Source: Colwellia sp. (GTDB lineage: Bacteria > Pseudomonadota > Gammaproteobacteria > Enterobacterales > Alteromonadaceae). Taken from it: a stretch of 64,000 bases of DNA. The stretch covers positions 1 through 64,000 of the forward strand of contig JAPYOP010000013.1 of assembly GCA_029938115.1 (NCBI GenBank), given 5' to 3'. The position numbers and the translations under genes are program-made. Position 1 is the first letter of the stretch. Every line of letters begins with the position of its first letter. The notes under the pieces were generated by a model. It saw nothing but the letters and a program-made list of their open reading frames with translations, did not search any database and was not told where the DNA came from. Of the stretch, positions 42,151 through 52,646 are shown piece after piece.

Positions 42151-42960
42151 ATGCGCACAGCTTTTTACATTTCCGACGGTACTGCTATTACTTCTGAAGT
42201 TTTCGGCCATGCTTTATTATCTTTATTTCCAACAGAGTTTGAGCATCAAACCATTTCCTTTGTAGAAACAATTGAAAAGGCTAACGAAGCTAAAGAGCAA
42301 ATTAATAAAGTTTGTGCTCGTTCTAATGAGGCTGCTTTGGTTTTTCATACGTTTGTTAATAACGACATCAGAGAGATTATTGACAGTTGTGATGGTATTA
42401 TTTATAACTTTTTAGAGCATTTTGTCGCGCCACTTGAAAAACAGCTAGGCATGAAAGCGAAACCTAAAGCGCATAGAACTCACAGTATTCATGAAAATAG
42501 TTATGATTATCGCATTGAAGCCGTTAATTACGCACTTGCTAATGATGATGGCTCTGTGGTTACTAATTATGAAGATGCTGATGTTATATTGGTTGGCGTA
42601 TCACGTTCAGGCAAGACCCCTAGTTCACTATACTTGGCGCTACAATACGGTATTAAAGCCGCAAATTATCCCTTTACCGATGATGATATGGATGAACTTA
42701 AACTTCCGGTGTTTTTAAAAGCTCACAAGAAAAAATTGTTTGGGTTAACCATTGATGCACAAAGATTAATGGATATTCGTGAAGGTAGAATGTCAAATTC
42801 AAAATATGCCTCGGCAAGACAGTGCCGTATGGAAGTACGAGAAGTTGAAAAACTTTACAAAAAAGAGAGAATTCCTTTTATCAATACCACCAAGTTTTCT
42901 GTTGAAGAAATTACCGCAAAAATACTCAGTGAAACGGGATTGCAAAGATATAAATACTAA
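42151..42960 (+). CDS. ppsR: PEP synthase kinase/phosphorylase regulator
   Basis: Bifunctional regulator (DUF299) that inactivates PpsA by ADP-dependent phosphorylation of a Thr and restores it by phosphorolysis. The 269 residues include [19 protein letters not shown] at the start, the P-loop [11 protein letters not shown] at about 149-159, and [16 protein letters not shown]. It is divergent from ppsA, its target. Confidence 0.96.
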   Translation: MRTAFYISDGTAITSEVFGHALLSLFPTEFEHQTISFVETIEKANEAKEQINKVCARSNEAALVFHTFVNNDIREIIDSCDGIIYNFLEHFVAPLEKQLGMKAKPKAHRTHSIHENSYDYRIEAVNYALANDDGSVVTNYEDADVILVGVSRSGKTPSSLYLALQYGIKAANYPFTDDDMDELKLPVFLKAHKKKLFGLTIDAQRLMDIREGRMSNSKYASARQCRMEVREVEKLYKKERIPFINTTKFSVEEITAKILSETGLQRYKY

Positions 42961-42979
42961 TTAACGTTCTACATTAAGG

Positions 42980-43011
42980 AACGATATCAATTTTTCATTA
43001 ATTATATCGTT
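42980..43011. repeat. Inverted repeat between ppsR and aroH
   Basis: AACGATAT at 42980-42987 and ATATCGTT at 43004-43011 form a perfect eight-base inverted repeat with a 16-base loop, starting 20 bases after the ppsR stop. There is no T-tract, so it is a weak terminator candidate or a regulator site for aroH. No match to the TrpR operator was seen. Confidence 0.35.
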
Positions 43012-43124
43012 AAAATAGTTCACATTAGTCCTTATTTTAGCTATGTTAGCGCCCATAATTTAGTTTATGCCCAAGCGAAGTCAAAATACAGATTTTAGCT
43101 TATTTTTAAATAGAGCTTCGCATA

Positions 43125-43144
43125 AAACAAACAAACAAACAAAC
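43125..43144 (+). repeat. (AAAC)5 tandem repeat in aroH ribosome-site position
   Basis: Five exact AAAC units end seven bases before the aroH ATG. No Shine-Dalgarno-like purine run is present in this interval, so the repeat occupies the place of the ribosome site. Unit number could change by replication slippage. Confidence 0.9.
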
Positions 43145-43151
43145 GAATACC

Positions 43152-44201
43152 ATGACTATTAAAACTGATGAACTACGCACAAGTTTAATTGAACACTTAG
43201 TGTCTCCTGAGCAATTAGCTCAACAAATACCACTGAACCAAAAAACGGCTGACTTTATAATACAAAGTCGGCAAGAAATAGAAGCCATAATAAGTGGTGA
43301 AGACAAGCGCTTGTTAGTGATAATAGGTCCTTGCTCAATTCATGATACTAGTGCAGCTATTGATTATGCTAAACGCTTAAAAATCTTACGTGATAAGTAC
43401 AACAATGAGCTACTTATTGTGATGCGTGTTTATTTTGAAAAGCCGCGTACGACCGTGGGTTGGAAAGGGTTAATAAGTGACCCAGATTTAGATAAATCAT
43501 TTCACGTTGCTAAAGGTTTAAACCTTGCGCGTCAACTATTGGTAGATATCAATGAAATGGGCTTACCTGCAGGCACTGAATTTTTAGATATGGTTACCGG
43601 TCAGTATCTTTCTGACTTAATTAGTTGGGGTGCAATTGGCGCTCGTACCACCGAAAGCCAAGTACATAGAGAATTAGCATCAGCGCTTTCTTGCCCTGTT
43701 GGCTTTAAAAATGGTACTGATGGCAATGTAAAAATAGCCCTTGATGCAATTAAAGCATCAAGTGTTCCCCATGTATTATATTCGCCAGATAAAAGTGGCC
43801 AAATGTGTATTTATCGTACCCATGGCAACCCATTTGCACATGTGATTTTACGTGGTGGTAAAGTGCCTAATTATCACAAGGAAGATATTAACGAGACTTG
43901 TGAAAAGCTAGCAAAAGCTGGGTTAAAACAAAGTATTATGGTTGATTGCAGTCATGGGAACAGCTTTAAAGATCACAATAAGCAAATTGATGTCGCACGT
44001 TCGCTTGCTGAACAAATAAACCAAGGTGAAGAAAGCGTTTTTGGGGTGATGATTGAAAGCTTTATTGAAGCAGGAAATCAAGCAGTAAAAGCAGATACAC
44101 CGCTAATTTACGGAAAGAGCATTACTGATGCTTGTATCGACTTAGACGTTAGCGAGGATATTTTAGACTTGTTCGCGACAGCGGTTAAACAACGACTTTA
44201 G
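43152..44201 (+). CDS. aroH: DAHP synthase, AroH-type (class I)
   Basis: First step of the shikimate pathway: condenses PEP with erythrose 4-phosphate. The 349-residue sequence is closer to the Trp-sensitive E. coli AroH than to AroF or AroG, judged by the shared N-terminal TDELRT, EDKRLLVIIGPCSIHD, GLISDPDL, EFLDMVTGQ and SPDKSGQM. Active-site blocks MRVYFEKPRTTVGWKG and GARTTESQ are intact. Its place after ppsR also matches E. coli. Feedback by Trp is inferred from similarity only. Confidence 0.93.
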   Translation: MTIKTDELRTSLIEHLVSPEQLAQQIPLNQKTADFIIQSRQEIEAIISGEDKRLLVIIGPCSIHDTSAAIDYAKRLKILRDKYNNELLIVMRVYFEKPRTTVGWKGLISDPDLDKSFHVAKGLNLARQLLVDINEMGLPAGTEFLDMVTGQYLSDLISWGAIGARTTESQVHRELASALSCPVGFKNGTDGNVKIALDAIKASSVPHVLYSPDKSGQMCIYRTHGNPFAHVILRGGKVPNYHKEDINETCEKLAKAGLKQSIMVDCSHGNSFKDHNKQIDVARSLAEQINQGEESVFGVMIESFIEAGNQAVKADTPLIYGKSITDACIDLDVSEDILDLFATAVKQRL

Positions 44202-44221
44202 TTTTTTTAAGCTACAAAAAT

Positions 44222-44260
44222 AAAAAAAGGATAGAACTGATTTAGTTTTATCCTTTTTTC
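44222..44260. terminator. Bidirectional terminator aroH / phosphatase
   Basis: AAAAAAAGGATAGAACT pairs with AGTTTTATCCTTTTTTC over a five-base loop, with a single G-T wobble. An A-run on the left and T-run on the right suit both convergent genes. Confidence 0.85.
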
Positions 44261-44272
44261 ATGAAAATTGTA

Positions 44273-44758
44273 TTATTTTATTTGTGCTAATAAACCGTCA
44301 CTGGCGTCTTCAACTAAATCTAACACAAAACGAAATCCATTCGCACCACCATAATAGGGATCGGGTACTTCACTTTCTTCATGATTTTTAGCAAAATCTA
44401 AAAATAGCATCGCTTTGCTCTGTAAATGCTCAGGTGCTATTTTTTGTAAATCTTCTAGATTGGCATTATCCATCGCTAAAATAAGATCGAAATCTTCAAA
44501 ATCTTTTACTGTCACTTTACGTGCTTTAATACCGTCAAAGCTATAACCACGCTCAACACCTACCTTTTGAGCTCTATGATCTGGCTTTTCCTTTGCATGC
44601 GCACCAACAGTACCGGCAGAGTCGACACTTAATGATAACCCTTGCGCTTTAGCCTTATGCCTAAAGACCGCTTCGGCACTGGGTGAACGGCATATATTGC
44701 CCATACACACAAAAAGAACACTCTTAATTCCCTTTAAATTCAACGCATTATCAGTCAT
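44273..44758 (-). CDS. Low-molecular-weight protein tyrosine phosphatase
   Basis: Cys-based phosphatase of 161 residues. The P-loop is CMGNICRS with Cys18 and Arg24, and the general acid Asp is in VPDPYYGG. The longest frame starts four codons earlier, but GGAAGGA lies just before the ATG at 44758, so that start is preferred. No exopolysaccharide or tyrosine kinase genes are nearby, so the target is unknown. Confidence 0.9.
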   Translation of the reverse strand: MTDNALNLKGIKSVLFVCMGNICRSPSAEAVFRHKAKAQGLSLSVDSAGTVGAHAKEKPDHRAQKVGVERGYSFDGIKARKVTVKDFEDFDLILAMDNANLEDLQKIAPEHLQSKAMLFLDFAKNHEESEVPDPYYGGANGFRFVLDLVEDASDGLLAQIK

Positions 44759-45382
44759 TCTTCCTTCCATTACCTGTTGGTTTTTGTGTCTTTACACACT
44801 AATAAAATCAATAACTTGTAGTTATGTTTTGGGGAATATTTATAGGATTATAAATTCTATATTCAAACGCTACGTTGAAATAATAACTCAATTTTTAAAA
44901 AAAAAATATAGTTTAATATCACTAAGTTTTTGCCTATGTATTTCATCAAAGGCAACTTTTAAACTGGATTTTCAAGTCAAAAGATAAAAAATCAAACTAA
45001 AAGTAAAAAGTAGCCCTGATAATATTTAACTTCAGATGCCCACTTTCAAGAAGCTTCATACAGCAATGTATACATAGATAACAAGCATCAAACTCATTAC
45101 TGTGGCAATAAAATAAATCGCATAATATCTCCAAATTTCAACTTTATTTTATAAATCAGAAACTAATTTAGTATTATGGGGAAAGTATAGCTTAAGGTAG
45201 GTTAACGCAATGTTATCGAATGAATAAATTAAGAGGAAAAATTAAAGATAATTAACGTATGACACCTATCTCATCAATAATCATAATTTTTTGTAATTCA
45301 ATCAAATTAGAATGTATATTTTTATTTTTTTGGATAGACTATAGCGATACAGCTTCTGAATTTTTATTAGTAGGATATTCAT
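44759..45382. other. Long AT-rich intergenic region
   Basis: 624 bases between two divergent genes, with no supported gene. It includes a run of ten A near 44898. Possible promoter for the acyl-CoA dehydrogenase: TTGTAA at about 45291 and TATATT 18 bases later. A minus-strand hydrophobic frame at about 45055-45148 has no start codon. The dehydrogenase ribosome site is TAGGAT, about 8 bases before ATG. Confidence 0.5.
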
Positions 45383-46564
45383 ATGAACAAAAAACTCAGC
45401 TCTTTTAATTGGCAAGATCCTATGAGCCTTGAACAGCAATTGTCTGAAGAAGAGCGCATGATCCGCGACACTGCCCATAGTTATTGTCAGGAAAAATTAT
45501 TACCCCGCGTATTAGATGCGAATAGAAATGAAAATTTTGACCGAAATATTATGAATGAGCTTGGTAGTTTAGGTCTGCTTGGCTCAACTTTACCCGCAAA
45601 ATATGGTGGCAGTGATATCAACTATGTTAGCTATGGATTAATTGCTCGAGAGGTCGAGCGAGTTGATAGTGGTTACCGTAGTGCTATGAGTGTTCAATCG
45701 TCACTGGTTATGCACCCTATTTATACTTTCGGTAGCGAAGAACAACGAATGAAATATTTGCCTAAACTTGCATCAGGTGAATGGGTCGGCAGTTTTGGGT
45801 TGACAGAGCCTAACTCTGGCAGTGACCCTGCATCACTAACAACTCATGCAACTAAAGTTGATGGTGGATTTCGTTTAACTGGCAATAAAATGTGGATCAC
45901 TAATTCACCTATTGCTGATATATTTGTTATATGGGCAAAACTCGAAGGTGTTATCCGAGGCTTTGTACTTGAAAAAGGCATGGCCGGTTTATCTGCACCT
46001 AAAATTGAAGGGAAATTTTCACTGCGCGCTTCTATCACAGGTGAAATAGTGATGGATAATGTCTTTGTTCCTCAAAACAATATATTTCCTGAGGTTCAAG
46101 GATTAAAAGGCCCATTTAGCTGTTTAAATAAAGCACGTTATGGCATTGCTTGGGGAGCCATGGGCGCTGCAGAATTTTGCTTCAATAGCGCTCGTACTTA
46201 TACTTTAGACCGAGAACAGTTTAAACGACCATTAGCGGCGAATCAGTTAATTCAAAAAAAATTAGCCGATATGCAAACTGAAATAAGTCTTGGCTTACAA
46301 GGTTGCCTGCAAATGGGTCGTCTAATGGATGCACATAATTGTCCCGTTGAATTAATATCACTAATGAAACGTAATAATTGTGGTAAAGCGCTTGATATCG
46401 CCCGTGTTTCACGTGATATGCATGGCGGCAATGGCATTAGTGATGAGTTTGGAGTTATACGTCACATGATGAATCTAGAAGCGGTAAACACCTATGAAGG
46501 TACGCATGATGTTCACGCTTTAATACTAGGTCGTGCTATTACTGGAATTCAGGCCTTTTATTAA
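45383..46564 (+). CDS. gcdH: Glutaryl-CoA dehydrogenase
   Basis: FAD enzyme that oxidises and decarboxylates glutaryl-CoA to crotonyl-CoA in lysine and tryptophan breakdown. The 393 residues show [19 protein letters not shown], the flavin segment [18 protein letters not shown] and the catalytic Glu372 in [17 protein letters not shown], a sequence typical of the glutaryl-CoA branch. The stop overlaps the next gene by one base (TAATG). Confidence 0.94.
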   Translation: MNKKLSSFNWQDPMSLEQQLSEEERMIRDTAHSYCQEKLLPRVLDANRNENFDRNIMNELGSLGLLGSTLPAKYGGSDINYVSYGLIAREVERVDSGYRSAMSVQSSLVMHPIYTFGSEEQRMKYLPKLASGEWVGSFGLTEPNSGSDPASLTTHATKVDGGFRLTGNKMWITNSPIADIFVIWAKLEGVIRGFVLEKGMAGLSAPKIEGKFSLRASITGEIVMDNVFVPQNNIFPEVQGLKGPFSCLNKARYGIAWGAMGAAEFCFNSARTYTLDREQFKRPLAANQLIQKKLADMQTEISLGLQGCLQMGRLMDAHNCPVELISLMKRNNCGKALDIARVSRDMHGGNGISDEFGVIRHMMNLEAVNTYEGTHDVHALILGRAITGIQAFY

Positions 46565-47778
46565 TGGCAAATGCATTAGACAATATTAAGGTAATCGATC
46601 TTAGTCGAATATTGGCAGGTCCTTGGGCTTCGCAGATGTTGGCTGATATGGGTGCAGAAGTGATAAAGGTTGAACGACAAATAACGGGAGATGATACTCG
46701 CTTTTGGGGACCTCCTTATATTAATTCAAACAGCAATGAACAAACACCTCAAGCTGCGTATTTTCACTGTGCTAACCGAAATAAACAATCTATTGCTATA
46801 GATATATCATGCAAAGAAGGACAGCAGGTAGTTAAAGACTTAATTGCTCAAGCCGATGTTGTTATTGAAAATTACAAAGTCGGCGCTTTAGCTAAATATG
46901 GATTAGATTATCAATCAGTTAAAGAAAGCAACCCGCGACTCGTTTATTGCTCTATTACCGGTTTTGGTCAAGATGGCCCTAGCGCACATAAAGCTGGCTA
47001 TGATGCAATGATCCAAGGTGAAGGTGGCTTGATGAGTTTAACCGGAACAGTCGACGGCATGCCAATGAAAGTGGGTGTTGCATTAGTTGATGTAATGACA
47101 GGATTATATAGTTGTAATGCTATTTTAGCGGCTCTTATGGCACGTCATCATACACATAAGGGGCAATACATTGATATTTCATTGCTTGATGTACAAGTCG
47201 CTACTTTAGCAAATCAAGGCATGAATTATTTAACAACAGGTGAAAATCCACCACGGCTAGGTAATGGACACCCAAATATTGTCCCTTACCAAACCTTTGA
47301 CACTAAAGATGGCTGCATTATTCTTGCTATAGGTAATGATAGACAATTTGAAAAATTTTGTACGATAACTAATTGTAGCAAAGTTACAGATGTGCCACGC
47401 TTTGCAACGAATAAACTGCGAGTAATTAATAGGGTTGAACTTATCGCTTTATTAACAAATATGCTTGCCGAGCAAACAACCCTTTGGTGGCTTGAAAAAC
47501 TCGAACAAATCTCTGTGCCTAGTGGACCTGTGAATACCTTAGAACAAGTATTTAATCATCCTCAAATTAAGCATCGTAAAATGGTAAAACAAGTGCCCGA
47601 TAAACGAGGTGACTTTGTTAACACAATTAGCTCTCCAATTAATCTTTCTCAGACACCGCTAAAATATCATAGTGCATCACCTGATTTAGGACAACATACC
47701 CGTCAAGTGTTAGCCAAAAACCTTAATTACAGTGAAGCGGTAATCAAACAATTATTTAGCAATAAAACGGTATCTTAA
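46564..47778 (+). CDS. Class III CoA-transferase, probable glutarate CoA-transferase
   Basis: CaiB/BaiF-family protein of 404 residues: LSRILAGPWASQMLADMGAE at the start, the catalytic Asp147 in AGYDAMIQGEGG, and GQYIDISLLDVQVA. It is translationally coupled to gcdH, which suggests that it activates glutarate to glutaryl-CoA with succinyl-CoA as donor, as the human SUGCT does. The family also has other substrates, so this specificity is an inference from the neighbour. Confidence 0.88.
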   Translation: MANALDNIKVIDLSRILAGPWASQMLADMGAEVIKVERQITGDDTRFWGPPYINSNSNEQTPQAAYFHCANRNKQSIAIDISCKEGQQVVKDLIAQADVVIENYKVGALAKYGLDYQSVKESNPRLVYCSITGFGQDGPSAHKAGYDAMIQGEGGLMSLTGTVDGMPMKVGVALVDVMTGLYSCNAILAALMARHHTHKGQYIDISLLDVQVATLANQGMNYLTTGENPPRLGNGHPNIVPYQTFDTKDGCIILAIGNDRQFEKFCTITNCSKVTDVPRFATNKLRVINRVELIALLTNMLAEQTTLWWLEKLEQISVPSGPVNTLEQVFNHPQIKHRKMVKQVPDKRGDFVNTISSPINLSQTPLKYHSASPDLGQHTRQVLAKNLNYSEAVIKQLFSNKTVS

Positions 47779-47849
47779 TACGGTTATTTTCTGCGGTTAA
47801 ATAATCGTATATGATGAGTAAATCAGTGTAAAAATAAATAAAGAAATAA

Positions 47850-49223
47850 CTAGGCCGCAGAAACAATTAACTCTTCATTGATATCGCACATTACTATTTC
47901 TAACTCAGCAACAACGCCCTGTAATAATTGTTTGAAGCTATCGAACTGCTGTTCATTAATCGCTGTATCAAGTAACTTTGCAGCTTCAAATAAAGGCATA
48001 GCCCCAACTGAACATGCCACACCTTTAAGTGTATGAGCTAAGTGTTTCGAAGCTTGAAAGTCATTGCATTTGATTGCACAGCTAAGTTTACTTGCATCAT
48101 GATGATGGTCTTGATAGAACATTTTTAATATATCTTTATATAACTTTTCGTCATCTAGAACATTGCTCATACCCAATTTCACATCAATACCTTCTATCGC
48201 AAAAACAATACTCAGTGCATTTGAATTTAAACTTTCTTTTTCTTGAATAAACTGTTTTTCTTCTGCTGTATATTCACTTCTATCACCTAAAGTAACGATG
48301 TCATTATCAAGTAACTCGTCTGCATTAACGACCTGATTACGCCCATGAGCTTTGGCATGATATAAACCAATATCAGCTTGTTTGAGTAAACAAGCCATAT
48401 CTAAAGAAACACTGCTACTTGAAGATACACCTATACTTACAGTGATACCGACTTCTTTCTTTGAACCGTTATTTAGCGGAATTCTCATGTATTCAATACT
48501 GGCACGGAACCTTTCGCATGCATTAAAAGCATCATCAATTGATGTGTGAGGTAAACACACCGCAAACTCTTCACCACCAATACGCGCAACAATATCATAA
48601 TTTCGAAAACATTCAGTTAAACGCTTAGCAAAGGCAATCAGTATTTTATCACCTATATCATGTCCATAATCATCATTAACAACTTTAAAGAAATCAATAT
48701 CTAGCATTGCTATTACTAACGGTTGTTCAGTGCGTTGTGCTTGGCTTACTGCACTGCTCGTTTGCTCATCAAAGCATGCTCTGTTATTAATGCCGGTTAG
48801 AAAATCAATTTTAGCCAGATCTTCTAAGATTTTTGTTTTCTCCCTTAACCGTAATGCTGTTCGCATGCGTGCAAATAATACTTTCCTTATATAAGGCTTA
48901 ATAACGTAATCATCTGCACCTAACTCTAATGACGATACAACCCCCTCCTCTGCATCGGAAGACGATAGCATTATCACAGGAATCATTTGCCAATGAACAT
49001 TATTTTTCAAACGCGCTAACGTCGCTAAACCTGACAAACCGGGCATGTGCATATCAAGTATAATTAAATCAATATCGGTTGAGTCTAAAATAGATAAAGC
49101 TATTTCACCTGAGCCTGCAGAAATAACGTCACAACCTGCCGCTTGCAAATCGAATGAAAGAAGCATTTGGCTGTCTTTGGCATCGTCTACCACAAGGATT
49201 CTATAATGTTTATCAAAGATCAT
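47850..49223 (-). CDS. REC-GGDEF-Hpt response regulator
   Basis: Output protein of 457 residues. REC domain 7-125 with phospho-acceptor Asp57; GGDEF domain about 135-300 with active motif GGEEF at 216-220 and inhibitory site RNYD at 207-210; C-terminal Hpt domain with His397 in HTLKGVACSVGA. It should make cyclic di-GMP under phospho-control, and the Hpt domain could relay phosphate from the hybrid kinase encoded just upstream (31-base gap). Last gene of the chemosensory cluster. Confidence 0.93.
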   Translation of the reverse strand: MIFDKHYRILVVDDAKDSQMLLSFDLQAAGCDVISAGSGEIALSILDSTDIDLIILDMHMPGLSGLATLARLKNNVHWQMIPVIMLSSSDAEEGVVSSLELGADDYVIKPYIRKVLFARMRTALRLREKTKILEDLAKIDFLTGINNRACFDEQTSSAVSQAQRTEQPLVIAMLDIDFFKVVNDDYGHDIGDKILIAFAKRLTECFRNYDIVARIGGEEFAVCLPHTSIDDAFNACERFRASIEYMRIPLNNGSKKEVGITVSIGVSSSSSVSLDMACLLKQADIGLYHAKAHGRNQVVNADELLDNDIVTLGDRSEYTAEEKQFIQEKESLNSNALSIVFAIEGIDVKLGMSNVLDDEKLYKDILKMFYQDHHHDASKLSCAIKCNDFQASKHLAHTLKGVACSVGAMPLFEAAKLLDTAINEQQFDSFKQLLQGVVAELEIVMCDINEELIVSAA

Positions 49224-49254
49224 TTTAAATACTCCTTGGCAGATTTAATTGGTA

Positions 49255-51435
49255 TTACTTAGCTAAAAACTCGGCAAGTTCTTTAGAGTTAAATGGTTTA
49301 CGTAACACTGGATATTCCCAACTTCGATCTTCAATGGCAATATAACCACTAATTGAATATACATCTATTTCTGGAAACTTATCCTTAACCATATTGACAG
49401 CTTCACGACCTGATAGATCAGGCAAAATCATATCCGTAACGAAAATATCAAATTCACTATTTTGTTCAATTGTGTCAATTAATTCCTCTTTAGTGTTTGC
49501 CATAACCACATCAGCTCCTTTGCTTTCAATAAATAAAGCGACAAACTCAGCAATACTAATCTCATCATCAAGAACTAAAACTTTTTTCCCTTTGAGCTTG
49601 CTATTATCTTGAACGTTTTCAGTAACTTTATATCGCTCTTTTAACTCTCGGCATTTAAAAACCAAGGTGAAATGCGCGCCACCTAATTCACTTGTGCCTT
49701 CAACCTGAATTTGTCCATTATGTTTGTACATGGTGTTATAAACATTGGCTAATCCAATGCCATTCCCTTTGTTTACAGATTTAGAACTATAAAAAGGATC
49801 AAATATTTTAGTTAAATTTTCTTCCTGTATACCTATACCACTGTCTTTTACATGTATTTCTAACCGATTGCTTGCTGACAAGTTAGCTGAGACCTCTATT
49901 TGCCCACTTAAACCTTTTTCTTGAATAGCATCTTGCGCATTAAGTACTAAGTTAAGTAAAATATTTATGAACTCTCCTTGTGGAAAATTTATAATGCAAT
50001 GCATAGGTTCAAACTTAAAGTTCATGCTAATAGTACTTAACAATAACTGCTTAAATAGGTACTTATTATCTTCAATATCTTGAACCGGATCAAAGCTCAC
50101 TACTTTGATTGTTGGTTTTCGAGTAAAGGCTAACAACCGTTCGGTAACACTTTTCCCCTTATCAATAGCATTTTTCACTCGCTCTATATAAGTTGAAATA
50201 TTTTGATCACCACGAGCAAACTTCATTTCTAACATTTCAATGGCACCAAGCGCTACGCCCAATACATTGTTTATATCATGTGAAACATTTCCGAAGGTAT
50301 TGCCTAATAAAGCTAAACGATTTGATATAATTTGCTGTTGTTCTTTTCTGAATTTGTCAGTGACATTTTCAACTATCCAAATATAAATCCCTTCATCTGG
50401 TTCATAAGTAACCGACAAGTCAAAGACAGTATTATATTTATCAAAACTAACATTAGATTCTTTTATCTGCCCTTGTAACATCGCTTTCTTTTTGTAATTC
50501 ATATATTCAGTGATGCTGAAATTAATGTAATTAAACAGCACTGAACTTTCATTATCATGATGTGGTGAAATATCTTGATATACCACATTGTCGTTATCAT
50601 CAATAAAAAATATTGGCACTTTTATCGTTAAGTTAACCATGGCTAACAGTTTAAGTTTTTCAAAAATATTTTCTTGTCGTGAAATATCTTTTACAACGCC
50701 AAATAAACCTTGTGCTACGCCATTGTAATCAAAATCAATTTCAGCAATCACCTCGAGCTTCACTTTTGAACTATTACTTTTTTTAATAGCTCCTTTAAAG
50801 TATAAAGGGGTTAAATCTGTAATAGTTACATTCATTTTTTCTTTGAATGAATTGCAATCTTTATCAATAAATAAAGCAGCAATATTATCAAGTGTAGGGG
50901 TGAATGATTGTTCAGAAAGTCCGTGTATGCGGTAAACTTCAGATGACCAACTAAACGTTGTCTCTTTAAAATCATAACGCCAATGTCCTAAATTACTCAC
51001 TCTTTCAGTTAACGAAAGCCAATCATTTTGTTTTTTTAACTGTGAATATATTATTTTACTGTCAGTAATATCTTTAACTGTGCCAAAAATCAAACTAGCA
51101 CGGTCACCATTATATTCAATGATTTTAGCTACCGCGTGAATCCAAATGGTTTTATCATTGTTTGTTTTTAGTGGGTAAGACACATCCACATTATTGACCT
51201 CACCTTTAAGGTGACGTTCAAAATGTTGAAATATTTCAGTTAAATGTTCATCTAAAAAGTGTTTAGGCCAAAACTCTCTTGAGTCTTTAAATGCTTTTGC
51301 TTTATAACCTAAAAGCAACATCAATTGAGCTGAATAAAAAACGGTATCTTGCTCAAGATCCCATTCCCAATAAGCCTCATCGACCCCTTCAAGTAACTTG
51401 TGGGCATACTCAAAACTGAGTGAACGTGGCTTCAA
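49255..51435 (-). CDS. Soluble PAS hybrid histidine kinase
   Basis: 726 residues without clear membrane spans: three PAS-like regions (about 13-125, 140-255 and 262-360), HisKA with His386 in NVSHDINNVLG, an ATPase domain (LNLVLNAQDAI, DSGIGI, NGIGLANVYN), and a C-terminal REC domain with Asp668 in FVTDMILPD. The start is TTG, overlapping the preceding stop (TTGA) with GAGGA nine bases ahead. The next Met is 38 residues in, inside the first PAS, so TTG is supported. A REC-to-Hpt relay to the next protein is likely. Confidence 0.9.
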   Translation of the reverse strand: MKPRSLSFEYAHKLLEGVDEAYWEWDLEQDTVFYSAQLMLLLGYKAKAFKDSREFWPKHFLDEHLTEIFQHFERHLKGEVNNVDVSYPLKTNNDKTIWIHAVAKIIEYNGDRASLIFGTVKDITDSKIIYSQLKKQNDWLSLTERVSNLGHWRYDFKETTFSWSSEVYRIHGLSEQSFTPTLDNIAALFIDKDCNSFKEKMNVTITDLTPLYFKGAIKKSNSSKVKLEVIAEIDFDYNGVAQGLFGVVKDISRQENIFEKLKLLAMVNLTIKVPIFFIDDNDNVVYQDISPHHDNESSVLFNYINFSITEYMNYKKKAMLQGQIKESNVSFDKYNTVFDLSVTYEPDEGIYIWIVENVTDKFRKEQQQIISNRLALLGNTFGNVSHDINNVLGVALGAIEMLEMKFARGDQNISTYIERVKNAIDKGKSVTERLLAFTRKPTIKVVSFDPVQDIEDNKYLFKQLLLSTISMNFKFEPMHCIINFPQGEFINILLNLVLNAQDAIQEKGLSGQIEVSANLSASNRLEIHVKDSGIGIQEENLTKIFDPFYSSKSVNKGNGIGLANVYNTMYKHNGQIQVEGTSELGGAHFTLVFKCRELKERYKVTENVQDNSKLKGKKVLVLDDEISIAEFVALFIESKGADVVMANTKEELIDTIEQNSEFDIFVTDMILPDLSGREAVNMVKDKFPEIDVYSISGYIAIEDRSWEYPVLRKPFNSKELAEFLAK

Positions 51436-52589
51436 AATAATTCATCCTCATCATCAAGTTCTTCACTTTCGACAGCTTGTTGAATACTTAGCATTTGCAA
51501 TTTATCAACACTCAGTAAAGCACTATCAAGTAACTGAATGACTTCTATAAAGTTAACGTCATCTTGGCTGTGTTTTTTAAGAGAATCATGAACAAGATCC
51601 GTTAAATATTCTTCTTGTTCCACATTCAAATCTAGCACATGAAAACTAAAGCCTATCTTTTGAACTATTTCACTCATCACCTCTTGTTGATGATGTTTAG
51701 ATATTTCCACCATTTTTTTCGTTGAATTAACGGCTTGCGTAATTTGCTCTTGCACACCAACTAAAGAATTTTTATAAGCGATAAACTCCATTCTTGCGCC
51801 TACACACTCAATAACAGATGCTAAAGCATCAATGTAAATATCAGTATCGACAGTCCCTTGTTCAAGGTTCAAAATAAGAATAGAAACTAAAGAATGATTG
51901 AATATGGTTCTAGGGCCAAATTGATATAACCTAGGTTTGACCTTTAATAATTCCATAACTTCAATTTCAACAGGTGAACATATGCCCTTTTGTGCACTAA
52001 AAAACTTTGGATGTTCACTTAAAGGATAAAAAGCAATGCAACCATGCAGTCCCATACTATAAAAGTATGAAAAAACTTCATCTCTAATTTTTTCATAAGT
52101 AGAGCATTGATTAAGTTTAGAGGTAAGCTGCATACAGCTTCCATATTTAGATGCTTGCGCCATTGAAATATTAATGACATTTTCTTTCGACTTTATTTCA
52201 GCTTCAAAATCATTGATTTTGTCTTGATAAGAAATTAAGTGCTGTAATTTGTTGCGTAAAGTCAGCAAAGAAATGGGTTTAGCCAAAAAATCATCTGCAC
52301 CACATTCCAAACCTTTAAGAATAGCTTCATCGGTGGCTAACCCCGAGTATAAAATAAAGGATGTTGGTGCTTTATCGACATTTTGTTTGGATTTAATCCA
52401 ACTCGAACCTTTCTCATCGCCAATATATTCATCAACTAAAGCGATATCAAATTTTATTTCCTTTAATAAATCATCAGCAACAGAGAGGTTATTAGCACAT
52501 TTAATCTCAAAATCATCTTCTAGACTTTCAGCTAATAACTTAAGGTATTCCAAATCATCATCAATGATCAAAAGGTTATGTTTACTCAT
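51432..52589 (-). CDS. REC-domain regulator with GAF-like and helical region
   Basis: 385 residues. REC at 3-120 with IDDD and acceptor Asp53 in ALVDEYIG, Lys of FLAKPIS. Then a coiled segment, a GAF-like region (about 150-275) and a helical C-terminal part. No enzyme motif or DNA-binding domain was recognised. The end is strongly acidic, EELDDEDELF, resembling the C-termini of CheD and of the protein at 54763. Coupled to the hybrid kinase gene by a four-base overlap. Confidence 0.8.
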   Translation of the reverse strand: MSKHNLLIIDDDLEYLKLLAESLEDDFEIKCANNLSVADDLLKEIKFDIALVDEYIGDEKGSSWIKSKQNVDKAPTSFILYSGLATDEAILKGLECGADDFLAKPISLLTLRNKLQHLISYQDKINDFEAEIKSKENVINISMAQASKYGSCMQLTSKLNQCSTYEKIRDEVFSYFYSMGLHGCIAFYPLSEHPKFFSAQKGICSPVEIEVMELLKVKPRLYQFGPRTIFNHSLVSILILNLEQGTVDTDIYIDALASVIECVGARMEFIAYKNSLVGVQEQITQAVNSTKKMVEISKHHQQEVMSEIVQKIGFSFHVLDLNVEQEEYLTDLVHDSLKKHSQDDVNFIEVIQLLDSALLSVDKLQMLSIQQAVESEELDDEDELF

Positions 52590-52646
52590 TGCTACTTATC
52601 CTTGTGTTACAAAATAAATTTCCTAATGTGTACTCTTTATAGAAAC

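Noticed and set aside
44697-44987. 96-residue plus-strand frame over the phosphatase start
   Set aside because: Antisense to the phosphatase for its first part, then AT-rich with poly-Lys codons; no homology.
45055-45148. Minus-strand hydrophobic frame (VEIWRYYAIYFIATVM and on) that looks like a small membrane protein
   Set aside because: A stop lies directly upstream and the only Met is in the middle, so no start codon serves it. It may be a remnant, but nothing supports a gene.
47789-47862. TTCTGCGG/CCGCAGAA inverted repeat between convergent genes as a terminator
   Set aside because: Arms are separated by 58 bases, the right one lies in coding sequence, and there is no T-tract.
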